64,000 bases of DNA from Maratus speciosus (Eukaryota; Arthropoda; Arachnida; Araneae; Salticidae), in contig OZ010788.1 of assembly GCA_963932465.1 (NCBI GenBank), positions 666,956,484 to 667,020,483 of the forward strand, given 5' to 3'. Positions 11,166 through 22,801 of this stretch are shown piece by piece. Below the pieces are notes generated by a model. The model saw only the letters and a program-made list of their open reading frames with translations. It did no database searches and was not told the DNA's origin. Position numbers and translations under genes: made by a program. How positions within the stretch are numbered: position 1 is the stretch's first letter; every line of letters begins with the position of its first letter.

Positions 11166-11290
11166 TTAAATGTTAGAGCACTTGGAGCGCCATTCCAAGG
11201 GTTCCGGGTTCGATTCCCGACTTGGACATTTTTCACATTGTTGGTCCTACGCTCCGTTAGCAATGTTGTAAATCACGTATTATATCTATA

Positions 11291-13996
11291 TCTATACTCC
11301 TATTATAAAGAGGAAAAAATTGTTTATTTGTCGGAGGTAAGCTCAGGAACTACCGAACCGATTCCAAAAGTAATGGTATCAAAATGATGGTGTTAGTCCA
11401 ACTTAGAACATAGGCTATATCTTATGTCGGTGCCACTACCCCAAAGGGGGTGCAGGAGCAAAAAACGTACTAAAAATACGATTTTTGCGATACTGAAGGG
11501 CCTAGAAATATGAAATTTGGAAAATTAGTTACTTATAAGATATAAATGATGTCTAATAACAGTTCTTAAACAATTCGAAATTTAAAAGGGGTGAAAATGC
11601 ACAAAAAGCGTTCTAAAAAACGTTCTAAATGGTAGTTTCTACATAATCTCATGAAATACCAAACCGATTTAAAAAATATTGGTGTCAAAATGACAGTGAC
11701 AACGTTTGCTCCAAGATAGGCTATGTTTTACGTCGGTGCCACTACCCCAAAGGGGGTGTAGGAGCAAAAAACGTTCTAAAAATGCGATTTATGTGTTACT
11801 GAAGGGCCTAGAAATATGAAATTTGAAGTATCAGCTACTTATTAGATACAAAGGATTTCTAAGAACAGTTCTTAGACAATTCGAAATTTAAAAAGGGTGA
11901 AAATGTGCGAAAAGCGTTCTAAAAAACGTTCTAAATGGTGATTTCTACACAATCTCAGGAAATACCAAATCGATTAAAAAAATAATGGCGTCAAAATGAT
12001 GGTGAAAACCCTTGCTCCAACATAGGCTATGTTTTATGTCGGTGCCACTACCCCAAAGGGGGTGCAGGAAACGTTCTAAATTGCGGTTTTTGCGTGACTG
12101 AAGGGCCTTGAATCGTGAAATTTAGAATGGCAGTTAGTTATAAGATATCAGTTATCTCTAAGGACATTCCCTAAAAAAGTCTAAATTTAAAGGGGGGGGG
12201 GTGTCAAAATGCGCCAAAAGCGTTGTAAAAAACGTTCTAAATTGCGATTTCTAGCAATCTCAGGAAATACTGAACCGATTTCAAATATAATGGTGTAAAA
12301 ATGATAGGGACAGATCTTGCTCCAAGATAGGCTATATTTTATATCTGTTTCCACTACCCCAGAGGAGATGCAGGAGGAAAATGAGCGAAAAGCGTTCTAA
12401 AAACGTTCTAAATGCCGACTTGTCACCAATATCTCAGGAAGAATCAAACTGATTTCAAAAGAAATGGTAGGAAATTGATGCCGACAGACTTTGCTCTAAC
12501 ATAGACGCTATTTTATGTCGGTATCACTATCACCTAGACGTTGCAGGAGCAAAAAAGCGTTTTAAATTTCGATTTTTGTGATCGGTAGGGGCTAGCAACT
12601 TAAAATTAGGCAAGGTACATATTTATTACATATAAATGATCTTTAAGAACAGTTTCGAAAAAATTGGAAATTTAAAAAGGGGTGAAAATGCGCGAAAAGT
12701 TTTCTAAAAACGTTCCAAATTGCGATTTCTTCTCAATCTCAGGAAATTCCAAAGCTATTTCAAAAGTAATGGTTGCAAATCAATGGTGACAGTCCCTGCT
12801 ATAACATAGGTTATATTTTATGTTGCTGTCACTACCATCTGAGGGTTGCAAAAGCAAAACATGTGCTAATTTGCGTTTTTTGCATAACTGAAGTGTAACA
12901 CTTTGAAGTATGGCATGGTATTTACTTACAAGATGCAACTGCTTTCTAAGAACTGTCGAAAGAAAATTTCAAATTTAAAAAGATGAAGTGAGCGAAAAGC
13001 GTTATAAATTACAATTTTTATGTAATCTTATCAGATACCAAACCGATTAAAAAAATAATGATGACAAATTGTTGGTGATAGAACCTGCTCAAACATAAGC
13101 TATATGTCTGTGAAACTAACACCAGAGGGTTGCAGTAGCTAAAAACGTTCTAAATTGCGATTTCTGTGATACTGAAAAGGCTAGAAACTTTAAATATGGC
13201 ATGGTAGTTACTTATAAAATATAAATGACCTCGAAGGACTGTCGAAAATAAATTCGAATTAAAAAGGGGTGAAGTGAAGGGGAGGTGTGAAAGCATTCTA
13301 AAAAAGTCCTAAATTACGATTTCAACGCAATTTCAGGGAATATAAACCAAATATAAAAGTAATAGTTGCGAATCAATGGTAACAGTCTCTGATCTTACGC
13401 AGGCGATATTTTATGCCGATGATTCTACCACCTGGGATTTACAGAAACAACAAACGCTCTAAAAAAGGCCTTTAAAAGCTTTCTAAATTACGTTTCTGTG
13501 GAATATTAGGAAATAACAAACCAATTTCAAGATTAATGTTGGCAAATTAATGGTGACAGTTCCTATTTCAACATGGCCCTTTATGTTGAGAGAGGTGGTA
13601 GGACTTGGAATTTGACATGATGGTTAATTTTAAGATGTAAGAAGATGGTTTCTAAAAAAATTCAAAACTTCAAATGAATACTGATTTGAGCGTATTAATT
13701 GAACATAAAAGATTCAAAATATTTTCTAAATTATTACTTATTTAGTTTTATTTCGTTTTATTAATTTAAGCCTCATTTCTGCCTTATGCAGTGTAACAAT
13801 GATGTTTAATCAAACTGTGTTTTAAATAGTAATTTTTTTAATTATTCCTAAAAGTAATAAGTACCTTTTAATAAAATAAAATATTACCTTTTAATAAAAT
13901 AAAAATTTAGTTAGTACCTTTTAATAAAAATTAGACATATAAATATCACTTGGCATATTTCAAATATTACGCGAGCAAAGCCGCGAGGTTTGCTAG
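11291..13996 (+). mobile_element. Non-autonomous Helitron with internal ~306-bp repeats
   Basis: The element starts with TC (TCTATACTCCTATTATAAAG, preceded by host A) and ends with CTAG followed by host T at 13997. Just upstream of the end lies a small hairpin, GCAAA..TTTGC (about 13975-13993). There are no terminal inverted repeats or target duplication, as expected for Helitrons. The interior is a tandem array with a unit starting near GTCGGTGCCACTACCCC at 11426, 11732, 12038, ~12344, 12517, ~12822, ~13105, ~13413 and ~13583. Repeat identity declines from left to right. No Rep/helicase sequence is present. A second copy lies at 47860-48399. Confidence 0.85.
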
Positions 13997-13999
13997 TAT

Positions 14000-15545
14000 T
14001 CAATAATTTCGAGCGTAATTTCACTGCTGAAAATTAATTGAAAAATTAATTTAAAAAATAAACTGCTTTCATTTAAAAAAAGAATTATCAAAACCGCTTC
14101 AGCAGAATGCTCAGAGCTGATGACTAAAAAAACAGCCTTGTCTTTTAAATATATAGATAAATTTTTATTGTTGGTGTAAGCATTTCATGCACTAAATCAC
14201 AAAGTGACCAAGTTTTCCAGAGGCGAAAAATGTTTAGCGGAAAAGAAAATATATATATATATATATTATAATGAAGATTGAAACTTTTATATCCATACTT
14301 CCAGACAATGACTTACATCAATGAGTTACCCCTCAGTGATAAAAGCAAAACATTTTATGGCTTGTTGCCATTATTGAAAACAAATTCATTGAAAAAAATT
14401 ATCACCAAATTTACTCGGAAGACTTCGTTTTATCAAAGAGAGAATCTAAATACAGCTGAACAAGAAGAATACACAAGATTTCTTTTTGGCATTCCTTTTT
14501 TATTATTGTTATTTTTTAACTCTGAAAACATTTGTGTGAAAGATCAATGTTTATACAAGTGATAAGCAACTTGCTTCTGCACATTTGCCTTTAAGTTGAA
14601 TGTTCTCTCTGTCTTTTTATTTCGATTTCACGAAAAAGAAGCGAGAAGTAAAAATAATACGCTTTATTTTATTCACTTTAAAGAAAGACAAGTAAATATT
14701 AGCGAAACATTTATACAATTTTCCCCCTTCATGTTATTTTTATTACATTATCCAGAAGAATGTACACTCAGCGAGCTTGAGTGATAAATCGTCAGTTATG
14801 GTAACTCCGCCATATCTCTCCTTGGTTTTGCATGTTTAATTGAAATCCGTTATTACTTTATTCTATGTACAGTCGTGAAAAAAAAGAATAATTTACAACT
14901 GAATATAAAAATGTACTCCAAAAGCTCTCCTCTCACTTGAAAAAACACTATTATTGCAATCATCCTCAAGCTAATGTCACGCTCATGCATTTTTGGCTTA
15001 AAATCACATTGTTTGCTGACAAAAGTAAAATGAAAATCGTAAAGAAACAAATAATTATGTAATTCAAAATTACAGTAACTTTTACAATTACATCTGCTTG
15101 TTTCTTCGATAAGTCGCATGATGGGACAGTTAGATAGAAAGAAAAAGAAAAGAACTAAAAAGAAAAAAAAATGTCATTCAAAATTAGTCTAATCAAACTT
15201 TCAGATTCATTTTTTAGTCTAACGCTAACGATAAATCGCCAATTATTGTATCAATTGTAAAATTTCACAATAAATCGTTTTTTAAGCATTACCAATATTT
15301 CTTTCATGTTTAAATTAAATATTTTCGTTTTATAATTTTCTCTCTCATCAAAACCTTAAAAAAATAATAAAATAAAATAAATAAATATCAGATTTTTTAT
15401 TTTCATTTATTTGCGAGGTGTTTTTATTATTTTCTAACCGATATAGACATTTCAATTCTTTAAACAACAAAATTATCGCTAAAAATGACCACTGGCTACC
15501 CACCTTTTCGTCCAAAATAAGAATAAAATACGAAATTTTTTATCA
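14000..15545. other. AT-rich stretch, isolated transposon-like motifs
   Basis: A piece at 14018-14056 (TTTCACTGCTGAAAATTAATTG) matches 10273-10300, so the Helitron probably split a related repeat. A TA microsatellite lies at 14250-14266. TACAGTCGTGAAAAAAAAG at about 14869 resembles the left end of the Tc1-like element at 49680, but no right end was found. Open frames of 62-94 codons occur at 14278-15119, with no recognisable domain; I do not call genes. Confidence 0.4.
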
Positions 15546-15659
15546 AAAATCATGATTATATGTGTATATTATGCACATAAACCACCGCGGGATTTTCTCT
15601 GTCGAGTGATACAATCCACCGGGTAGTTTTTGAAATTACTCGGGCCGAACTTTTAGGGC

Positions 15660-15775
15660 CTACTGCTTTATTATGATTTATAAGAAAAGTATGGATAAAG
15701 TAAGAGATAGATGTAGTCAAACTCGTGATCTGGATATAAGAATAACTTTTCATAAAATGAAGCAGTTATAAAATA
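15660..15775. repeat. Single outlying copy of the 18.1-19.2 kb repeat
   Basis: This segment (TTATAAGAAAAGTATGGATA.. to ..ATAACTTTTCATAAAATG) matches units of the tandem array at 18138-19195 but lies 2.4 kb away. The intervening DNA holds a TTAA element and a dispersed repeat, suggesting the array was once continuous or was duplicated. Confidence 0.7.
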
Positions 15776-16580
15776 CAATAGTAGTTATACAATACAATAA
15801 ACGGTCAAGTGCGAGCATTACTCGCGCACAGAGGGTTTCGTAGAATTAATATATGAATTTGTAATTGTATTATAAAAAGTTGCTAAAAGAATACTAAGAC
15901 TTTGTAAAAAACTATACAACGTAGGGTTGGGTATAACTGTACATATTAGAAAAGTGTAAATGGGTATACCATGAAAGTTCAAAGAGATATGGAACCTAAA
16001 TAATATCAAATATACTATTCGTATAACTCTTTTTTTTTAAATATTATCCTAATCTGTTTATGATGAACTTAATTCGGTACTGACAATAAAAGCAGTGCAT
16101 AGTTAAAACTTCATTTGGCGTTTCATGAAACTAAATTCAGTGTAGTAATAACCTTTATTTCTACAGTGTAGCTAAAACAAAACCTTTGTTCAAAGTTTAA
16201 ATTTGGCATTGTGTTAAGCGCGCTTCGAATTGAGGTCTCAAAGTTGCAACGCCGCCTTGGTCAGTGCCGCGTTTTTCCAGATAGGTGTTTACTTTTAAAG
16301 TCACTCGAGACGTATTGAGAGATACAATCAATGCAAACTATCGCGAATCCCACAGTATTTATGAGATTCATTCTAATTAAATCTTTCGAGGGCGATGCCC
16401 TTAAAAAACGAACACCTAATTTTAATTCCAAAACAGGCAAACGGCACCAAGAATATTTAATTAAAATTTTCCTTTTATCATGTACGTGAAAAAAAGCAAG
16501 TTCGTCGTTTATAAATTCTGGTGTAAGTTCATTATTTCATAAGTTTATAAATAGAATTACTCCGTGCCGGAAAGGATTAA

Positions 16581-17331
16581 GTGGTCGTAGGACTCTTAAA
16601 GCTTCAAAATTTAAGAAATTTTAATTTTTTTAGATGTTAAACTCCTATCTTTTCTGAATATTTTGATATAATTGTTTCCTTGAAATTCCCATTAAAATAA
16701 AAGTTTTGGCTTTTAGAATTATACCCGCTCAATAGCTGAAGCGGCGTTTCCGAAACTTTAAAGTCATTATTTTCCAAATGGCGTTTTTTGGGCATAACGC
16801 GCAGGATACCTCAAAAACTTCTGAATATTTTTTCATGAAATTTTCAAAACATATATTTCATGTTAGTCTATATAAACTGAACCTAAAGTTTCCTTTTTAT
16901 TGTTCAAAAAAATATTTTTTTAGGTGATTTTACTGTTGAAATTTTCAAAATGTTATATTATCTAAATGCAACATTGCATTAAAAAATATAAAAATGTTTT
17001 AAATACAAATTTATTTAGATTCAGGATAATTACTAGAATCTGAAGTATAAATATGCATCAAAATTTTCATTCTAGTTGTAATATTTATTTCGTAATCCTG
17101 CGCGTAAGCTGTAAAACCAATTTTCTGTTCGTCAAATATCTGACAGTTTCCAGCACACTATAAATACTAATTCTGTATCTTGCAATTTTTTAAATACACG
17201 AAACAAAAGAACATACTTATATCTTTCATCCCAATTAAAATTGTGTTTTAAAATCATATACATTTTAAGACATTAAATGTTGAAAATGGTCTTTTTTTCA
17301 TTTTTTCTACTTTTTAGAGTCCTGAGACCCC
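16581..17331. mobile_element. TTAA element, GKGGTC..AGGACTCT termini
   Basis: TTAA at 16577-16580 and 17332-17335 flank 751 bp. The left end reads GTGGTCGTAGGACTCTTAAA; the right end, inverted, reads GGGGTCTCAGGACTCTAAAA. The match covers about 20 bp with several mismatches. The interior is AT-rich with no reading frame. The TTAA target and size recall the 10464-11165 element. Confidence 0.7.
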
Positions 17332-17419
17332 TTAAATTAGTATGTTTTTAACAATTTTACGTTTATTGCTTTTATACTGTTACTGGACATTACATTACAC
17401 ATATATATCATTAAAAGTT

Positions 17420-18115
17420 GTTAACTAGGCATAGAGTACGCCGCCCCTGTCCTTGTGTATGTCCAAACTGATCGTACCTTTAAGGGTTAATATTTCGGCT
17501 AATTACCGATGATTTTTTTCGAAAATATTTATAAACAATGCTTTTATTCTTCTGCACCGATAGGTACATTCAGCGATGCTCAACAATTTTTCTGAAATCG
17601 AAATTTGTGTATAACATAAAAATGCTAATTACTCAAAAACTATGTGACCTAGGCTAATCACTATAATTTTCCGGCAAGGTCTATATTAACGTCTACTACC
17701 TCTAACTTTTTCATAATTTTAGTTCAAGTAGATTCGGAATTAGATGGGGGGAACTTATTTTTGCGCTACATTTTCAATAATATCTTTGAAAATATAATAC
17801 CTAAAATTAAAAAGAATGTATTTTTGAGTTCAGCGTTACAAACGCTTTCACAGGATACCCCACATGATATACCAAGAAAAGATTTTTTTTTCAAGTAGCA
17901 TAATTAGCCCCTCTACTTTTTTACTAAATATATTTATGAATGTTTATTAATCTGAAAATATGTGGGTCAATGGTCTTTATTACTTCCCCGAATTTGAACT
18001 TTCCACGTTCCATAGTTTACGAGTAAAATGGCTGTGGCAGACAGACGGACAGACACAGGAGTGATCTTATAATGGATCCGTTTTTACTTTTTAAGTACGG
18101 AACCCTAAAAATCGG
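17420..18115. repeat. Probable dispersed repeat with GACAGACGGACAGAC motif
   Basis: The segment ends with ACAGACGGACAGACACAGG (about 18043), then TTAAGTACGGAACCCTAAAA, a combination I recognise from the 3' parts of arthropod interspersed repeats. Boundaries and class cannot be fixed by eye. No coding capacity. Confidence 0.35.
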
Positions 18116-18137
18116 AAATAAAAAAAAAAAAACCATC

Positions 18138-19195
18138 CATTACATTTATAATACAATTTATAAGAAAAATGTGAATAAAGTATGAGATACATGTAGTCAA
18201 ACTCGTAATCTGGATATAAGAATAACATTTCATAAAATGGAGCAGCACAAAATTGCAAAAATCATCGCAAAGAAACATCCATTTATAATATAATTTATAA
18301 GAAAAGTATGGAGAAAGTAAGAGATAGATGTAGTCATACTCGTAATCTGGATATAAGAATAACTTTTCATAAAATGGAGTAGTTATATGGAGCAGTTATA
18401 AAATACAAAAATCGCAAACAAAAATTAAAAATATCATCCAATCTATTTATAATACAATTTATAAGAAAAATATAGATAAAGTATGAGATACATTTAGCCA
18501 AACTCGTAATCTGGATATAAGAATAACATTTCATAAAATGGAGTAGTTACAAAATACAAAATTACAAATATCATCGCAAAGAAACATCCATTTATAATAT
18601 AATTTATAAGAAAAGTATGGAGAAAGTAAGAGATAGATGTAGTCAAACTCGTAATCTGGATATAAGAATAATTTAACATAAAATGGAGTAGTTATATGGA
18701 GCAGTTATAAAATACAAAAATTGCAAACAAAAATAAAAATATCATCCATTCTACTTATAATACAATATATAAGAAAAATGTGAATAAAGTTTGAGATACA
18801 TGTAGTCAAACTCGTAATCTGGACATAAGAATAACTTTTCATAAAACATGGTTCGTACGGACACCGTTATTTCTCCAGGAAAACTATCAGTATCTTTTTA
18901 TAGAAAAAGAAATCTAGGTTAAACGCGCAAAATTTCGCCTTCTTTTAACAAAAGATTTCTATAAGATAATACTGGTGACGAAAATTTTTCTGGTCTGCAA
19001 AATTCAAGGAGGCGTACGAACCATGTAAAATGGAGTACTTATATGGAGTACTTATAAAATACAAAAATTGGAAATAAAAATATCATCCATTCCATTTATA
19101 ATACAATTTATAAGAAAAGTATAGATAAAGTATGCGATACATGTAGTCAAACTCATAATCTGGATATAAGAATAACATTTCATAAAATTGTTGTA
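18138..19195. repeat. Tandem array with alternating unit length
   Basis: The phrase ACTCGTAATCTGGATATAAG recurs near 18200, 18338, 18500, 18645, 18808 and 19149. Spacings are about 138, 162, 145, 163 and 341 bp; the last becomes about 161 once the 179-bp insertion at 18847-19025 is removed. The alternating short and long spacing indicates a two-unit higher-order period of about 300 bp. Minus-strand frames through the units give near-identical short peptides, an effect of the repeat. Confidence 0.8.
18847..19025. mobile_element. 179-bp hAT-like MITE
   Basis: Perfect 13-bp ends CATGGTTCGTACG / CGTACGAACCATG bound the insertion. Flanking TAAAA appears on both sides, while other array units read CATAAAATGGAG without interruption. 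The interior shares an inverted GGTTAAACGCGCAAAATTTC-type block with the 3159-3336 element. The ends differ from the family CAGGG by G to T at both termini. Confidence 0.75.
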
Positions 19196-19199
19196 ATTC

Positions 19200-20020
19200 A
19201 GCATTCTACATCTTCATAATAATGAACGATCTGCAGAATGGTAAATACTGTATTTGAGGCTACTGTAACTACCTTTATTATCCATTTAAAAGCGTCCAAG
19301 GCTGTATGTCTATTATCAAAGTAATCAGACGCCATTGAATAGGCACGTTTAAGGCATTATAAAAGATTCAGCGCACTTAGAATGATCATTACCGATCAAA
19401 ATGACTTCATTTAAAATTTTATGCTCCGCTTATACATTCCATATTCGAATTCGCTTATAATCAGGGAATGTAATGCAGTAACAATGATACTAGCTTTCAT
19501 TTTACAGATCATTACGGTAAAATCTGCGAAAATGAAATCGCTAGGGATAAGGGAAAGTTTTCGTTTTAGGCAGGGTTACGTCTTAGAAGGTATGATGAAT
19601 GGTATTTTTCCCGGTCGGGACCAGTGTTGATATTTTAGCATATATTATTATGTTATTATTCAGAAATCTACTACTATTTCCGATTAGTAATATTCGCCTT
19701 ATATGATGCCAGATTAAATAAAAGAAATGTTACTATTCGGCGAAGGGAGGCCATCACTATTCGAGTTGATCTCGTAATTTAGAACTTTGGTCAGATGACG
19801 AGATCTTCACCTGACTTCAGGTGACTTTTACTAAAAGGAACCCAAACTGTACAAAACTTCAGCATTAATGCTAAAATAATAAAAATAAATTGCAATTCGT
19901 ATGGGCCTCCTTTATCTTTCTAACACAATCACAAACCACATAGGTTTTGTTCGAGCAACAACTAGTTTTGCAAATGTATAGAATTGTGCATCTCTCTTAA
20001 ATTATACGTTAATTAGGTAA
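19200..20020. other. Unassigned sequence
   Basis: A slightly less AT-rich patch at 19420-19850 includes a 69-codon frame and a GATCTCGTAATT..GACGAGATC inverted pair (about 19769-19805). No family could be recognised and no gene is called. Confidence 0.4.
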
Positions 20021-20504
20021 CACTGTAAACTGAAATGTCTTAAATTCAGACATTTAAGTGTCTGAAACGGAGTGTTCAATTTTCAGACGTTTTAAAGTGT
20101 CTTAATTTTTAAGATACTTGTATGCGTCTGAATTTCAGACACTTCAAATGTCTGAATTGCATCCATGTTTGACCACTTTGACAAACATTTTTTCACCTTT
20201 TTTTTTTCTTCTGTAAGCATTATACACTGCAAAATATATATATATATCGCTAAAAATATGGAAATTGTAGCCACTCGAGACTCCGGTATAATTTACATAT
20301 ATTAATGGAAATTTTCTGATCTAAATTCCAAAAAAAAAAAAAAAATCCGTTTAGTTTGTGCATATTTCTGTATTTAAAAATTTCCATTTAAAAAGATAAA
20401 ATATATTTTTCAAGGACTAACCACCATATTTCAACAACCACCTTCCCGAAGGATCACGGTACATCTAATTTGTATTCAATTCTACTGTAAACTTTTAATA
20501 CTTA

Positions 20505-20578
20505 CCCCAGGCGGGATTCGATCTGAGGTCCTGTTGTATAGGAGTTCAGTGCCTTATCCATTCGACCACGCTTTCATC
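20505..20578 (-). pseudogene. tRNA-like sequence, probably a SINE head
   Basis: On the minus strand, a box A-like TGGTCGAATGGATAAGGC (complement at 20551-20568) and a box B-like GATCGAATCCC (complement at 20513-20523) are correctly ordered and spaced. The T-stem is imperfect (GATCGAAT rather than GGTTCGAAT). The sequence downstream on that strand runs to about 20430 and contains a CCTTCGGGAAGG hairpin. I consider it tRNA-derived rather than a working tRNA. Confidence 0.55.
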
Positions 20579-20628
20579 GGCCGATCGTTGAAATAAAGTA
20601 TTTATAAAGCACAAGGCAATGTTTTTAA

Positions 20629-21190
20629 GGGGATCGGGTAAGTCCTATCTCCGCCATGGTAAATTCACCAACTTTATGTACTTTTTTCTCAGAAATTGTG
20701 AAAGACAGAGGTCTAGATTTTTTAGAGTAGTTAAAATAACACGATTTACGTATTTTAACTGACTATTTTCTTTCTAAGTGAAACTCAAAATTAATTATTA
20801 ATTATTTATTGAAAGTCATTTTTAAATTATCACTTTTGGTAAGATTTCACTGCCAAAAATAAATAATTCTCAACAACTCATTAATACCCTGTGTTAAAAT
20901 ATACAATTTATCATAATATAAATATTAAATAGAAATCTGAGTTTTTAATTTTAATAGATATTGAAAAAAAAGGAACATAAACATGAAAAATCTAAGTTTT
21001 AAGAAAAAGTCAGATTTAAAAGGCAATTAAGCTGTGAAGTATTTTTAGAAAAAATTATTAATTTGAATACTTATTTCTTTTATATATAAATATGTGTGAC
21101 ACAACGTTGGAAAGATAAAAGTTTGAACTATTTAATGATATAAAAAAGTAAAAATCGATTTTTTAGTTGAATTTTGCTTTACCTGTCCTC
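20629..21190. mobile_element. TTAA element, GGGGAYCGGG family, copy 1
   Basis: Flanked by TTAA at 20625-20628 and 21191-21194; 562 bp. It is homologous along its whole length to the better preserved copy at 41335-41887, for example GTGAAACTCAAAATTAATTA and GTTGGAAAGATAAAAGTTT. Termini are degraded here (GGGGATCGGGTAAG / CTTTACCTGTCCTC). Non-coding, piggyBac-type target. Confidence 0.85.
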
Positions 21191-21247
21191 TTAAGTAGCA
21201 GTAAGTTTTTTTTTTCCAATTTAGTACAATTGTAAATATTTTTCACA

Positions 21248-21411
21248 CAGTGTTGTAGTCGTAAAAAAATTAGAGGGTATACGCTAGAGGCAGAGGGTAT
21301 AGGCTAAAGTCATGTATAGAGTTTTCGTTGCAGTTTTATTTGAGAAACAGGGTATACGGAGTATTTTTTAAAAATCCAGAAGGAATACGGCGTATACCCT
21401 CCACATCCCTG
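21248..21411. mobile_element. hAT-like MITE
   Basis: Begins CAGTGTTGTAGTCG and ends GGCGTATACCCTCCACATCCCTG, with CAG/CTG termini and flanks TTTTCACA / TTACACAT that only partly agree. GGGTATACG motifs near both ends are inverted. Non-coding, 164 bp. The hAT assignment rests on the termini alone. Confidence 0.5.
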
Positions 21412-21504
21412 TTACACATTTTCTTTCTAGAAATTTATTTGAATATGTGGTATTTTAAGTTCAGTTTTTTCTTTTCTACCAGAGGAATTGTTAGAGTGCA
21501 AATG

Positions 21505-21535
21505 AGGACCTCCCCCCCCCCCCCCCCCCGCCAGA
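21505..21535. repeat. Poly-C tract
   Basis: A run of about 19 C residues at 21511-21529, unusual in this AT-rich background. Similar G or C runs occur at 3473, 38999 and 51329. Confidence 0.9.
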
Positions 21536-22585
21536 AGCCAAGGGATGCACGCCATAAAATAAAGGTTTTAAGTAAATTGGGTTATAAGTTGAACATCAGT
21601 AGTAATGTACTGATTTAAAGTATGAAACTGCAGCTTATTTAATAGTGGTCTTTGAACTGTTATTAAAAGGAAAGTGGACTACAATTTTTTTTAAATTTAA
21701 ATAGAGATTATAGAGGTTACGAATTAAGTAGTTTACAGGGTTTAATTAGTTGACTTCTAGAATGCAGTACATAATTAGAAAATCCTTTTCTTTTTACCAG
21801 CAAACGAATAAAATTGTTTCCAGATAAACTACTTTGACACCAATAGATGGCGGCACTATTCATCTTAAAATTGAATGTTTAATTTCTAATCCAAAGAAAG
21901 ATTCTTCTGGCATGAAAATTTAATGTTTTGGAAATGTATAAATTTTTATTCATTTTTGTTTGTGGTCGAAATGATGAATAAATTACCTATCGAATTATAA
22001 GCTATCCTCTTTAAACAGGTTTTTATAACGGTAAGTTATTATGCAATCAAACTTAAGACAGAATCGTATGGGACTGGGCAAAATTTCACTTTCAGCATGG
22101 TTATACCGTATTTTTTTAAATGGACTACAGAACATTATTTGCTAAATGAAACTCAATAAACAGTAAATAAAACTGAAGTAAACCTCTGTATAACGGAAAC
22201 TTGGCTAAAATGAAAAATTTCATGGTTTCTGCGAAATCACGCATTCTAAGGTTAGAACAAGCTTTTATTGAAACTTCCGTACTTAAATTTGACATTTTCT
22301 ACACAGCAGCTCGCCTCTTGGATACGAAACTGGTTTGAATATAAATAAATAAATCATGTCTAATTAATATACGTGGTTTTTGAAAGTGGGGAATGAATTA
22401 TATGGGTTTATCCTTGAAAAGTTACATATTATCTTTTAAATGGAACTTTTTAAATACAGAAATATGCAAAAAAATGGAAATTTTTCTGGAATTTACGGGG
22501 AAAAAAATTACATTAAAATACGTAAATGGCTGAATAGCCAGTACAACTTCCATATTTTAACGGATATTTTTTACAACGTATAAAG

Positions 22586-22591
<6 letters not shown>

Positions 22592-22616
<25 letters not shown>
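22592..22616. repeat. Poly-A tract in right foldback arm
   Basis: About 25 consecutive A residues inside the right arm of the 20021-22801 element. The left arm has shorter A or T runs at the equivalent place. Confidence 0.9.
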
Positions 22617-22618
<2 letters not shown>

Positions 22619-22801
22619 CAGTTGCCTATTGCCGAACATGCAGGTTGACCAAAGATGGATGCGATTCAGACGTTTGAAACGTCTTAAATTCAGATGCATA
22701 CACGTGTCTTAAAAATTAAGACACTTTAAAATGTCTGAAAATTGAACACTCCATTTTCAGACACTTAAGTGTCTGAATTTCAGACATTTCAGTTTACAGT
22801 G

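Larger units (their letters stand above)
9397..11290. mobile_element. Large tRNA-bearing foldback element, interrupted
   Basis: The outer inverted ends match at 9397-9445 and 11232-11290 (AACATTGCTAACGGAGCGTAG and its complement GCTCCGTTAGCAATGTTGTA). Inner inverted arms at about 10038-10185 and 10310-10450 share TATGTTGGTAAGGCTACAAT and GCGGCGAAACATAAGAGACA. The arms carry tRNA-like segments (9965-10037 minus; 10446-10460 joined to 11166-11227 plus), and a third 3'-half tRNA-like lies at 10213-10249. A TTAA element at 10464-11165 splits the right tRNA-like. About 500 bp at 9455-9955 in the left arm has no partner and may be another insertion. Confidence 0.7.
20021..22801. mobile_element. 2.8-kb foldback element with ~380-bp terminal inverted repeats
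   Basis: Terminal arms at about 20021-20405 and 22425-22801 are inverted copies. They begin CACTGTAAACTGAAATGTCT and contain several AGACAYTTAAGTGTCT palindromes. The outer 160 bp are closest; the inner parts (AAAATATGGAA.., GCATATTTCTGTATTTAAAA) are diverged by indels and poly-A. CACTGTAAA termini link it to the MITEs at 1274 and 61345. Inside lie a tRNA-like sequence (20505-20578), a TTAA element (20629-21190) and a hAT-like MITE (21248-21411). No transposase is seen. The TA duplication is not intact. Confidence 0.75.

Noticed and set aside
14278..14562. 94-codon plus-strand frame
   Set aside because: No recognisable domain, no homologous copy, and codons reflect local composition only.
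14869..14890. TACAGTCGTGAAAAAAAAG as a Tc1-like element start
   Set aside because: No matching right end was found nearby, so only a solitary motif can be stated.
16260..16440. Possible weak inverted pair GTGCCGCGTTT.. / ..AAACGGCAC
   Set aside because: Arms match only over short words with many indels; not enough to call an element.
15556..18679. Two minus-strand frames sharing YSYIQITSLTTSISYF
   Set aside because: Similarity is due to copies of the tandem repeat at 15660 and 18.1-19.2 kb, not to a protein family.
21328..21618. 96-codon plus-strand frame
   Set aside because: It overlaps a hAT-like MITE and a poly-C tract that encodes a proline run.
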